From NCBI GenBank assembly GCA_024229615.1, contig JAAESG010000506.1, forward strand, positions 1 to 56,755: a DNA stretch of 56,755 nt, written 5' to 3'. Of the stretch, positions 9,065 through 16,950 are shown piece by piece. The stretch is from Gammaproteobacteria bacterium. GTDB taxonomy: Bacteria > Pseudomonadota > Gammaproteobacteria > GCA-001735895. Under the pieces are notes generated by a model. It was not told where the DNA came from and did not search any database. It saw only the letters and a program-made list of their open reading frames with translations. Position numbers and translations under genes: made by a program. Numbering within the stretch: position 1 is the first letter of the stretch; every line of letters starts with the position of its first letter.

Positions 9065-10321
9065 TCAGTGCAACCAGGGGTAGGGGCCGATACCGGCGTC
9101 GTCGATCAGCGCACCGCTTTCAAAGCGTTCGAGCGCGAACGGTTGCAGTAGATCCGGAACCGCATTCTGCGCCAGCAGTTGCGCCAGACTCCAGCCGACC
9201 GCGGGCGTCGCCTTGAATCCGGCGTAACCCCAGCCGCAGTTGATGAACAGGTTTTCAACCGCTGTGGCGCCGACGATGGCGTTGCCATCCATCGGAATGT
9301 CGGCGGTACCCGACCAATGGCGCATCAGGCGCAGGTTCGACAGCATCGGGAAGATCTGCTGCGCGCGCGCCAGCGTGTCTTCGATGCGGGCAAAGCTGCC
9401 GCGGCGCGCATACGAACTGTAACCATCGGTCGCGCCCCCGAGCACCAATTCGCCCTTGTCACTTTGGCTGATATAGGACAGACCCGCGTTATAGTTGACG
9501 ACGCTATCCAGTACCGGTTTTACCGGTTCGGTGACCAGGGCTTGCACATTGATCACTTCGAGCGGCAGACTAATGTCCGCGAGCTGCGCCAATTGCGAGG
9601 ATGCGGCTGCGGCACTGATCAAAACCTTGCCAGCCTTAATTTTGCCCTGGGCTGTTCTGACGCCGGTGACTTTGCCGCTGTCGATGTCGAAATCCGTGAC
9701 TGGACAATTTTGCCGGATATGGATGCCGCTCGAACTCGCACCGCGAGCGAAGCCCCAGGCGACCGCATCGTGCCGCACAATGCCACCTTCGGGCTGAAAA
9801 AGGGCGCCACTGACGGGGAAGCGCGCATCCTCGCACAAGCTGATGGCGGGAACTTTTTCGGTGATTTGTTTGCGATTGAGTATCGAGGCCTCGGCACCGC
9901 CAAGCCGCATCGCGTTGGCGCGCAGCATGAAATGCTCGAGCTCGCCATCGGAATGGGCCAGATCGATGTAACCGCGTGGCGAATACATCAGATTGAAGTT
10001 CAATTCCTGGCTCAGTGAATCCCACAGTTGCAGTGCGAAGTTCTTCAGTTCGAAACTCGCTGGCAACAGGTAATCCGAGCGCACGATGGACGTGTTGCGC
10101 GCGGTGTTGCCGCCACCGATCCAGCCACTATCGAGGACTAGCACATCGCTCAGGTCGTGATTGCGAGCGAGGTAAAACGCGGTCGCGAGGCCATGACCGC
10201 CGGCACCGACGATGACGATGTCATAACCCGGGCGAAGTTTTGTTGGTGCCTCGATAATCTGGGGCCAGTGTCGATGGCCGCGTAATGCCTGCTTGAGCAG
10301 TGAGAATGCCGAATACTTCAT
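9065..10321 (-). CDS. soxB: Sarcosine oxidase beta subunit (copy 1)
   Basis: A 418-residue catalytic subunit with a DAO fold. It has the FAD motif IVGAGGHGLATAFYLAR (about 37-53) followed by GGGNTARNTSIVRS. His184, in RHDAVAWG, corresponds to the histidine that binds FMN covalently in heterotetrameric sarcosine oxidases. The C-terminal half has the expected MDGNAIVG and CGWGYAGFKATPA segments. This subunit carries the non-covalent FAD site where sarcosine is oxidised. It is first of the B-D-A-G set and is preceded by a small gene at 10368-10529. Copy 2 is at 48975-50228. Confidence 0.95.
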   Translation of the reverse strand: MKYSAFSLLKQALRGHRHWPQIIEAPTKLRPGYDIVIVGAGGHGLATAFYLARNHDLSDVLVLDSGWIGGGNTARNTSIVRSDYLLPASFELKNFALQLWDSLSQELNFNLMYSPRGYIDLAHSDGELEHFMLRANAMRLGGAEASILNRKQITEKVPAISLCEDARFPVSGALFQPEGGIVRHDAVAWGFARGASSSGIHIRQNCPVTDFDIDSGKVTGVRTAQGKIKAGKVLISAAAASSQLAQLADISLPLEVINVQALVTEPVKPVLDSVVNYNAGLSYISQSDKGELVLGGATDGYSSYARRGSFARIEDTLARAQQIFPMLSNLRLMRHWSGTADIPMDGNAIVGATAVENLFINCGWGYAGFKATPAVGWSLAQLLAQNAVPDLLQPFALERFESGALIDDAGIGPYPWLH

Positions 10322-10367
10322 GCTGTAGTCGAGCGCTTGCTAGCCACGATCTGCACCGCCGATGGCA

Positions 10368-10529
10368 TCAGTTAATCGAAATAACATCGTCGCGCTCCAT
10401 TTCCGCCACAATCATGAACAGGTGGCTGCCGCTACGAATGCACGCACCGTTACGCCGCACCAGGATGGTTCCGGGCCGGTTAAATGACAATTCGAGCGGG
10501 GCGCATTTGATGCTGTCGATTGTTGTCAT
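10368..10529 (-). CDS. Small hypothetical protein, 53 residues
   Basis: A short frame between the thiamine-diphosphate enzyme and soxB, on the same strand as both. It starts MTTIDSIKCAPLEL and ends EMERDDVISIN. A GAGG ribosome-binding site lies about 9 bases before the ATG. There is no signal peptide, membrane segment or known motif; the centre contains RNGACIRSGSHLF. Spacing to both neighbours is short (30 and 46 bases), as in an operon. It may be a small operon-encoded accessory protein. I do not recognise the family, and it could be a chance frame. Confidence 0.5.
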   Translation of the reverse strand: MTTIDSIKCAPLELSFNRPGTILVRRNGACIRSGSHLFMIVAEMERDDVISIN

Positions 10530-10559
10530 GATGTGGCGCCTCTAGTTGGACACTGCCCG

Positions 10560-12161
10560 CTAAACAAGCCAGTTGTCGTTTTCGAATGCGATAATAATGC
10601 TCGGTCCGGCATAGATCATTGCGTTTTTGAGGGCTTGCCTGAAACCTGCATCGCTATTGACTTCGATGCCAGGGCAACCGAATGCCTCGGCAAGCTTGAC
10701 GAAATCGGGTGCTCGCGGGTTGACCCCGATCTCAGGGATACCGCGTTTGATCATGCCGTCGCGAATCATCGCGTAACTGTGGTTGTGCCAGAGGATAATC
10801 GGAATCGAAAGCTCTTCCTCGACCGCGGTCGCGAGCTCGTTGACAGTAAACATGAAGCCGCCGTCGCCGACCAGTGCGAGCACGGTTTTTCGCGGTGCCG
10901 CAAGCTTGGCGCCGATGGCATCGGGCAGGGCGCAGCCGAGCGTGCCGAAACCGGCTGGATAAAACCACGTACGTGGCAGCAAGGTTTTCATCGCTGCGGT
11001 ACCGGTGTAAACCAATTGCGTAATATCGCCCATGATGACGGCGTCGTCAGGGATTTCATCGCGCAGCGCATCGAGCAGGCGAATGTGCTGACGCTCGACC
11101 GCGGTGTAGTCGGACGATTGTTGTGCGCGAACCGTTTCGAGCTGGCTCATGACATCGTTATTTACTGATTTGATCTCGAGATCTTCGAGCGCCATGAGCA
11201 ATTGCCCGCAGGCGGAGCGCGAATCACCCTGGATCGCGATGCTGGCCGGGAACGCGTCGCTGAAGCGTTGCGGATCGATATCGATGCGAATGACCTTGCC
11301 GTTGACTGGCAGGTCATAGATAAAACTGTCGGCTTCGGCGAGCTCGGTGCCGATCGCCAGTACGACCTCGGCCTCGGCCAGGTAAGCCTGTACTGCCGGG
11401 CTGATGATTCCGCCACCGAGGCTGAGTGGATTACTGTCAGCAACGATACCCTTGCCGGCATTGGATGCGATCACTCCGACGTTCAGACGTTCGGCAAGTT
11501 GAGTCACTTCGATGCTCGCATGTTGCGCGCCGCCGCCGACCATCATTACGGTGCGGGCGGAGCTGGCCAGCGATTTTGCGGCATCGTTGATAACCGCACC
11601 GCCTGGAATCGGTAAATCGGGAATTTGGTAAGGCTGCCAATCGTCGTCGACGCGCATTTCCATGACATCGATCGGAATCGCGATATGCACCGGGCGTGGG
11701 CGGCGTGAACGGAATACAGTGAAGGCTTGCGCGATCAGTTCCGGGACCTCGACGGGATCATGCACCATGACGCTAAAGGCCGTGATTGGCCGGGTAATCG
11801 CACATAAATCGGTGGTTTCATGCAAGCGACCCCATCCCTTACCGAGCGAGGGGCTGTCATTGGCGCTCGAAATCACCAGCATCGGGATCGAGTCGGCGTA
11901 GGCCTGGCCGATGCCGGTGGTCGCGTTGGTCACTCCGGGACCGGTGATGATGGTGCACACCCCCGGGTTACCGCTGACGCGCGCATAGCCGTCGGCCATG
12001 AAACTGGCGCCCTGTTCATTGCGAGGCGTTACCGCGCGCACATTGCTTTTTTCGATGCCGCGGTATAACTCGAGCGTATGCTCTCCGGGTATGCCAAAAA
12101 CAGTGGTCACACCGTAGGATTCGAGTAGATGCATGAGTGCTTCACCGCAGGATTTGCTCAT
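10560..12161 (-). CDS. Thiamine-diphosphate-dependent 2-oxoacid decarboxylase, AruI/acetolactate-synthase-like
   Basis: A 533-residue enzyme of the acetolactate synthase superfamily. The N-terminal pyrimidine-binding domain has FGIPG at 22-26 and the catalytic glutamate Glu49 (RNEQGASFMADGYAR), followed by ITGPGVTNA. The C-terminal cofactor domain carries GDGGFMFTVNEL with HNHSY. The overall wording (SCGEALMHLLESYGV, ELYRGIE, GRLHE) is closest to proteins annotated as 5-guanidino-2-oxopentanoate decarboxylase (AruI) of the arginine transaminase route. A divergent HisC-like aminotransferase lies 132 bases away and could supply the 2-oxo acid (inference). It is the first gene of the minus-strand operon leading into soxBDAG. 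Other possible substrates are branched 2-oxo acids. Confidence 0.85.
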   Translation of the reverse strand: MSKSCGEALMHLLESYGVTTVFGIPGEHTLELYRGIEKSNVRAVTPRNEQGASFMADGYARVSGNPGVCTIITGPGVTNATTGIGQAYADSIPMLVISSANDSPSLGKGWGRLHETTDLCAITRPITAFSVMVHDPVEVPELIAQAFTVFRSRRPRPVHIAIPIDVMEMRVDDDWQPYQIPDLPIPGGAVINDAAKSLASSARTVMMVGGGAQHASIEVTQLAERLNVGVIASNAGKGIVADSNPLSLGGGIISPAVQAYLAEAEVVLAIGTELAEADSFIYDLPVNGKVIRIDIDPQRFSDAFPASIAIQGDSRSACGQLLMALEDLEIKSVNNDVMSQLETVRAQQSSDYTAVERQHIRLLDALRDEIPDDAVIMGDITQLVYTGTAAMKTLLPRTWFYPAGFGTLGCALPDAIGAKLAAPRKTVLALVGDGGFMFTVNELATAVEEELSIPIILWHNHSYAMIRDGMIKRGIPEIGVNPRAPDFVKLAEAFGCPGIEVNSDAGFRQALKNAMIYAGPSIIIAFENDNWLV

Positions 12162-12293
12162 AGGTTTTTGTTTCCAGTGGTTTAAAATAGGGATTTTGCG
12201 CCTGAATACCGATGCTACTTTCGAAATTCGCGCTCGTCAATGACTGTGATCACAGTTAGAATAGCAGAAACCGAATATACAGGGCAGAGCGAC
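12162..12293. promoter_or_regulatory. Divergent intergenic region
   Basis: This 132-base gap separates two genes read in opposite directions, the AruI-like decarboxylase and the HisC-like aminotransferase. It must hold the promoters for both the long minus-strand operon and the plus-strand genes. It is somewhat richer in A and T around 12175-12195 and 12235-12260, and contains the palindrome TGTGATCACA at 12245-12254, a possible operator. No promoter boxes can be assigned with confidence. Confidence 0.4.
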
Positions 12294-13382
12294 ATGACCA
12301 TTACACCCAAGGAACCCCTTGCTTCAGTCGATTATTACATGGTCGGGATTTCAAAATTGCCAGGTTGCGACAAGCCGATCAAGCTGTCTTCCAACGAATC
12401 CGCGCTCGGCATGAGCCCCGATGCGATCGCGGCGGCTCAACAGGCCATCCAGGCGAGTCATCTTTATCCCGAGGTCGATACCGAAATGCTTGCCGAGGTG
12501 CTGGCTGAGCGTTACCGGCTCGAACCGTCGCGCATGGCCTTCGGGCCCGGGTCGGACGAGATTCTGGCGCGAGTCGTGAATACCTTTGCCGGACCTGGCG
12601 AGGAGCTCATTCACAGCAAGAATGCTTACATGCAGTTTCCGATCTATGCGATGTTGGCCGGCGCTACCCCGGTCGCAGCGAATGATCGCGACTTCCGCTA
12701 CGACGTCGATACGATACTGTCACGTGTCAACGAACGTACCCGTATCGTGTTGATCGCCAATCCGGACAATCCATCGGGGACCCACCTGTCCGCCGCGGAA
12801 GTGCGTCGTTTGCATGCCGGGCTGCCGGACAACGTGCTGCTGATCATCGACGCGGCTTACGAAGAGTTTGCCGACCAGGACGATTACGAATCGGGTACCC
12901 GGCTGGTACACGAATTTGACAATGTTATCGTTACGCGCACCTTTTCCAAGGTCTACGGCATGGCCGGCTTGCGACTCGGCTGGTGTTACGGCCCGGCGTG
13001 GGCGATCGACATTCTCATCAAGATCGGTCCTTCGTTCCCGGTCAATTCGGCGTCTTTTAGCGCCGGGATTGCCGCGGTCAGGGATGTCGATCATGTCGAT
13101 GCGGTGCTGGCACACAACAAGAAATGGATCACGAAATTCAGCGCCGAATTGGGCGTGATGGGATTGAAAGTCTATCCCAGTCAGACCAACTTTATGTTGG
13201 TCGAGTTTCCGTCCGAGCCCGGTAAAACTGCTGCCGCGGCGAATACATGGCTGAATCGGCATGGCATTATTCCCCGGCAGTTTGCCGTTGAGAGCTTCAA
13301 CAACAAGTTGCGCTTTACCGTCGGTGAAGACGCCGGTATGGAAAAGACCATCGAGGTGCTGACTGAATTCACCAGTGCTTGA
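12294..13382 (+). CDS. PLP aminotransferase, histidinol-phosphate aminotransferase-like
   Basis: A 362-residue fold-type I aminotransferase of the HisC group. Visible landmarks are LSSNESALG near 31-39 (substrate and phosphate region), ANPDNPSGT at 155-163, IDAAYEEF at 185-192, and the Schiff-base lysine Lys219 in TFSKVYGMAGLRLGW. The start at 12294 fits family length; a longer start at 12240 has no better ribosome-binding site. True HisC genes usually sit in histidine operons. Here the neighbours are an AruI-like decarboxylase and a DddP-like M24 gene, so it more likely transaminates a catabolic amino acid such as arginine or a guanidino compound (inference). A DddP-like gene follows after 47 bases. 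Confidence 0.88.
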   Translation: MTITPKEPLASVDYYMVGISKLPGCDKPIKLSSNESALGMSPDAIAAAQQAIQASHLYPEVDTEMLAEVLAERYRLEPSRMAFGPGSDEILARVVNTFAGPGEELIHSKNAYMQFPIYAMLAGATPVAANDRDFRYDVDTILSRVNERTRIVLIANPDNPSGTHLSAAEVRRLHAGLPDNVLLIIDAAYEEFADQDDYESGTRLVHEFDNVIVTRTFSKVYGMAGLRLGWCYGPAWAIDILIKIGPSFPVNSASFSAGIAAVRDVDHVDAVLAHNKKWITKFSAELGVMGLKVYPSQTNFMLVEFPSEPGKTAAAANTWLNRHGIIPRQFAVESFNNKLRFTVGEDAGMEKTIEVLTEFTSA

Positions 13383-13429
13383 CAGTCGGTGGCAGATAAG
13401 CAGACACCAGGATAAAGAGAGCAAAGCTA

Positions 13430-14665
13430 ATGAGCCCAACCGATAAATTCCATCTCGCACGCAAGACGCCTGCGATGACACTAACCGATTTCGAGCCGAA
13501 CCTGGATATGGATAAACTGTGCCGATATCGGTTGGGCCGGGTGCGTGAAAAATTGGCCGCACAGGATCTGGCAGCTTGTGTACTTTACGATCCGATCAAC
13601 ATCCGTTACGCCACCGGCACCCGCAATATGTCTGTTTACACCATGCACGCCGCTGAACGCTACGCCTTTATCGCGACCGAAGGACCAGTTGTGATGTTTG
13701 ATAGCTATCCTGTCGGTACACCCACAATCGTGGATGAACGCAGGCCCGCGCAAATCTGGTACTACGAAGTGACGCAAGATAAAACCTTCGATGCTTGCCG
13801 GGATTGGGCAGTGGAAATCGCCGACCTGGTGCGCCAGTACGGTGGCGGCAATAACCGACTCGCCATCGATAGAATGGCGACACTCGGATACGGCGCTTTG
13901 CAAAAGCACAAGCTGACGCTCTGCGATGGTGGTAGCGTCATGGAGCAGGCCAGGCTGATCAAATCGACGGAGGAACTCGCCTGCATGAGCGTGGCGGTGG
14001 CTGCCTGCGATGTGGGCATGGCTCGCATGCGCGAAGCCTTGCGGCCGGGTATTACGGAAAATTACCTGTGGTCGATTCTGGCGCAAACCAATATTGAGCT
14101 TGGCGGAGAGTGGCTTGAATGCCGACTGCTGGCCTCTGGTGGGCGCACCAACCCCTGGTACCAGGAAGCCAGCGACAAGCTGATTCGCGGCGGTGACCTG
14201 GTGGCCTTCGATACCGACATGGTCGGTCCTTATGGCTATTGTGCCGATGTATCGCGCACCTTTCATTGTGGACCGAGCAAGCCGACCGTGAGACAAAAGC
14301 AGCTCTATAGGCTGGCCTATGAGCAGGTTCACCATAACCTCGAACTGATCAGACCGGGTGTCACTTTCAGGGAGCTGTCGGACAGGAGCTGGCGCGGACC
14401 GGCCGAATTTGAAGAAAATCGCTATGTTTGCATGGTTCACGGTGTTGGTCTGGTCGATGAGTATCCGGATATTGCTCATCCGCTGGATTGGGATAGCCAT
14501 GGTTACGACGGTGTGATTGAAGAGAACATGGTGTTATGCGTGGAGAGTTATATCGGGCAGACCGGGGACAGTGAAGGCGTCAAGCTGGAAGAGCAGGTTG
14601 TGGTCACTGCCGATGGGATTCAGTCGCTGTCAAGCTTTCCCTTCGAAGAAGATTTGTTGAAATAG
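13430..14665 (+). CDS. DddP-like M24-family enzyme (possible DMSP lyase paralogue)
   Basis: A 411-residue creatinase/aminopeptidase-P fold protein resembling the DMSP lyase DddP at 40458-41801. It keeps YDPINIRYATGTRNMS, LECRLLASGGRTNPWYQE, FDTDMVGPYGYCADVSRT, MVHGVGLVDEYP and the Glu pair in CVESY and KLEEQ. The residues aligning with DddP metal ligands and catalytic Asp are all present: Asp261, Asp263, Asp273, His337, Glu372, Glu387 and Asp343; Tyr332 is kept too. The N-terminus is about 35-40 residues shorter than in DddP, lacking the ERKIDP segment. It may cleave DMSP or a related compound, or be a different M24 hydrolase. A TauD fragment follows. Confidence 0.82.
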   Translation: MSPTDKFHLARKTPAMTLTDFEPNLDMDKLCRYRLGRVREKLAAQDLAACVLYDPINIRYATGTRNMSVYTMHAAERYAFIATEGPVVMFDSYPVGTPTIVDERRPAQIWYYEVTQDKTFDACRDWAVEIADLVRQYGGGNNRLAIDRMATLGYGALQKHKLTLCDGGSVMEQARLIKSTEELACMSVAVAACDVGMARMREALRPGITENYLWSILAQTNIELGGEWLECRLLASGGRTNPWYQEASDKLIRGGDLVAFDTDMVGPYGYCADVSRTFHCGPSKPTVRQKQLYRLAYEQVHHNLELIRPGVTFRELSDRSWRGPAEFEENRYVCMVHGVGLVDEYPDIAHPLDWDSHGYDGVIEENMVLCVESYIGQTGDSEGVKLEEQVVVTADGIQSLSSFPFEEDLLK

Positions 14666-14703
14666 GGTGACGGCCTATCGCTTGTTCGAAGGCGGAGGGT
14701 AAA

Positions 14704-15042
14704 TTGGATGAATTGAAGAGAATAATTCCGCTGATGACTCATCCGGTGTTACGCCCCCATGCCGAGATCGGGCGAACCCCGCTCAATGTCAACGAATACT
14801 ATACTTCGCAGATCAATGAACTCTCCGAGGTCGAGAGCGATGGCCTGTCGAGACTGCTGCATCATCACACGCAATTGCCGGATTTCCAGGTGTGTCATAG
14901 TTGGCAAGCCAACGATATCGCCTTCCGGGACAAGCGATGTACCCGGCACTATGCGTCAACTGACCACGCTGTTGCGCACCGGGTCACGAATCGCGAGACA
15001 CTGTTTGCTAACAAACCTTTTTTCAACAAATCCACGGATTGA
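14704..15042 (+). pseudogene. TauD/TfdA-type dioxygenase, C-terminal fragment
   Basis: About 112 codons resemble only the last third of a TauD/TfdA Fe(II)/2-oxoglutarate dioxygenase. The matching parts are MTHPVLRPHAEIGRTPLNVN, LSRLLHHHTQLPDFQVCHSWQ, then DIAFRDKRCTRHYAS, which contains the distal iron histidine region. The N-terminal HxD half is missing, the start codon would be TTG, and the end (TNRETLFANKPFF) has lost the usual HRVTI ending. It lies directly after the DddP-like gene. A functional enzyme is not possible from this fragment. Confidence 0.75.
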
Positions 15043-15044
15043 AA

Positions 15045-15251
15045 ATGGATATAGAAGCAGAAGCAAAAAACATTCAGAGCTTTGTCGAGCAGGGTAATTA
15101 TCACGCTGCCTACAATATTGCATTGTCCGCTTTGAACGCCTGTCGGCGAGAAAACGATCAGGCCGGGACAGATGCCTGTCTCAAAATCATCCAGGGCGTC
15201 GTCGACTCGTTGGTCGACGAGTTTGGCAGCAAGTCGCAGGCCCGGTGCTAG
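15045..15251 (+). CDS. Small hypothetical protein, 68 residues
   Basis: A short acidic, helical frame starting MDIEAEAKNIQSFVEQGNYH and ending SKSQARC. The helix pairs (YHAAYNIALSALNACRREN, ACLKIIQGVVDSLVDEF) look like a small TPR-like or helical-bundle protein. There is no signal peptide. The ribosome-binding site is weak. It starts 2 bases after the TauD fragment ends and lies convergent to hppD. It may be real or a chance frame; I do not recognise the family. Confidence 0.5.
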   Translation: MDIEAEAKNIQSFVEQGNYHAAYNIALSALNACRRENDQAGTDACLKIIQGVVDSLVDEFGSKSQARC

Positions 15252-15275
15252 CCCGCATTTCGATGCGTTCGTGGC

Positions 15276-16352
15276 TCAGCTAGTGCCGATCACGCCGCGT
15301 GCCAGTTGATCCCGTTCTATCGATTCAAACAGGGCGGTAAAATTGCCTTCGCCGAAACCCTCGTCGTCCTTGCGCTCGATGAATTCGAAGAATGTCGGTC
15401 CGATCATATTGCTGGAAAAAATCTGCAGCAACAGGCGTGGCTTGTCGCCTTCGGTCGAGCCGTCGAGCAAGATGCCGCGTGACTTCAAATCGTCGACCGG
15501 CTCGCCATGTCCGGGTAGCCTCTGTTCGAGCATATCGTAGTAGGTTTGCGGTGGTGCCGTCATGAATTTCATGCCGCGCGCGAGCAGTCGATCCCAGCAT
15601 GCGTAGAGATTGTCACAGGAGAGGGCGATATGCTGAATGCCCTCGCCGTTGAACGCCATCAGGTACTCTTCGATCTGACCCGTGTTGTTCGACGATTCCT
15701 CGTTGAGCGGGATACGGATTCGTCCATCCGGTGCAGTCATCGCCTTTGAGAAAAGTCCGGTATATTCGCCCTTAATATCGAAATTACGAATTTCACGGAA
15801 GTTGAACAAGTTCTCGTAATAACCTGCCCAGTACTCGATACGGCCGCGATAAACGTTATGTGTGAGATGGTCGATCTGTTTGAAGCCGCAGCCTTGGGGA
15901 TGTCGATCTACACCATCGTAAAACTCGAAGTCGATGTCGTAAATAGTGTTGCCCTCGCTGTAACGGTCGATCAGGTACAACGGTGCGGCGCCGATGCCCT
16001 TGATCGCAGGCAGGCGCAGTTCCATCGGCCCGGTCGGAATTTCCATCGGTTGCGCACCGAGTTCGAGTGCGCGCGCATAGCTATGGTGCGCGTCATTGAC
16101 TCGAAACGCCATGCCGCAGGCAGCCGGGCCGTGTTCCTGTGCGAAGTACGCGGCGTGACTTTTGGCTTCGTTGTTGAGAATAAAATTGATATCGCCCTGG
16201 CGAAACAGTGTGACGTCTTTCGAGCGGTGCCGCGCCACGGCTTCGAAGCCAAGCAGATGAAAAACCTCTTCGAGTTGCTGTGGGTCCGGTGAGGCAAATT
16301 CGACGAATTCAAATCCGTCCAGCCCCATGGGGTTATCGAATAATTCGGGCAT
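15276..16352 (-). CDS. hppD: 4-hydroxyphenylpyruvate dioxygenase
   Basis: Converts 4-hydroxyphenylpyruvate to homogentisate in tyrosine catabolism, using Fe(II). The 358-residue protein aligns by eye along its full length with the Pseudomonas enzyme, from [20 protein letters not shown] to [14 protein letters not shown]. The iron ligands are His162 (DHLTHN), His240 (GIQH) and Glu322 (FFEF), which match the P. fluorescens positions 161, 240 and 322. The start at MPELF has GGAAG about 6 bases upstream and gives the family length; ATGs at 16385 and 16448 are alternatives. It is divergent from an Lrp/AsnC regulator, its probable regulator. No homogentisate dioxygenase lies nearby. Confidence 0.96.
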   Translation of the reverse strand: MPELFDNPMGLDGFEFVEFASPDPQQLEEVFHLLGFEAVARHRSKDVTLFRQGDINFILNNEAKSHAAYFAQEHGPAACGMAFRVNDAHHSYARALELGAQPMEIPTGPMELRLPAIKGIGAAPLYLIDRYSEGNTIYDIDFEFYDGVDRHPQGCGFKQIDHLTHNVYRGRIEYWAGYYENLFNFREIRNFDIKGEYTGLFSKAMTAPDGRIRIPLNEESSNNTGQIEEYLMAFNGEGIQHIALSCDNLYACWDRLLARGMKFMTAPPQTYYDMLEQRLPGHGEPVDDLKSRGILLDGSTEGDKPRLLLQIFSSNMIGPTFFEFIERKDDEGFGEGNFTALFESIERDQLARGVIGTS

Positions 16353-16479
16353 GTCATCTTCCTGGGGAATTTCGGTGCCAGACATTCTGCCCATAATTTC
16401 TGAACTATGTGCCCTCAAGTTGCAAATAATCGTAGTAACATGAAACAATAAATGCAGAAAAATTTAAAAAGTGGAAATA

Positions 16480-16950
16480 ATGTTTATGGAACTGTCAAAC
16501 TGTGATCGTCGCTTGCTGCAAGCGTTACAAAAAGACGTTACTCAAAGCCAGGCCGACCTGGCCGAGGAGGCCGGGTTGTCGCGTACATCCTGCTGGCGGC
16601 GCATACGCGATTTCGAGGAAGCCGGTTTGATCCGGCAGAAGGTCGCTCTGCTTGATCCAAAAATAGCTGGATTCGGTATCGAGGTACTACTGCTGGTCGC
16701 GATGACCGAGCATACCGACGACAATCGTCGCGAGTTCGAGAATCATGTGCGCAGCCTGCCCGAGGTGCTCGAGTGTTTTTCGGTGTCGGGTGAACGCGAT
16801 TACATGTTACAAGTCGTCGCCCGAGATATGGATTCCTACACGGATTTTCTCAACGGCAAAATACTCAAGCATTCCGCGGTGCGTTCGGCCAGCTCGACCT
16901 TCGTGCTGAAACGCGTGAAATATTCGACTGCATTACCGCTAGCCGGTTGA
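16480..16950 (+). CDS. Lrp/AsnC-family transcriptional regulator
   Basis: About 156 residues. The N-terminal helix-turn-helix (residues about 5-60) begins LSNCDRRLLQALQKDVTQSQ and includes the recognition helix region LSRTSCWRRIRDFEEAG. The C-terminal RAM/ligand domain (about 70-150) has VLECFSVSGERDYMLQVVARDMDSY. It is divergently transcribed from hppD with 127 bases between, the classic layout for local control, probably sensing an aromatic amino acid. Starts at 16471 (GTG), 16480 or 16486 are possible. Well-formed and full length. Confidence 0.93.
   Translation: MFMELSNCDRRLLQALQKDVTQSQADLAEEAGLSRTSCWRRIRDFEEAGLIRQKVALLDPKIAGFGIEVLLLVAMTEHTDDNRREFENHVRSLPEVLECFSVSGERDYMLQVVARDMDSYTDFLNGKILKHSAVRSASSTFVLKRVKYSTALPLAG

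Noticed and set aside
9179-10018. Long plus-strand frame opposite soxB
   Set aside because: It has no recognisable protein pattern and lies opposite a certain gene. High-GC antisense frames of this sort are common here, as at 3731-4435 and 13481-14500.
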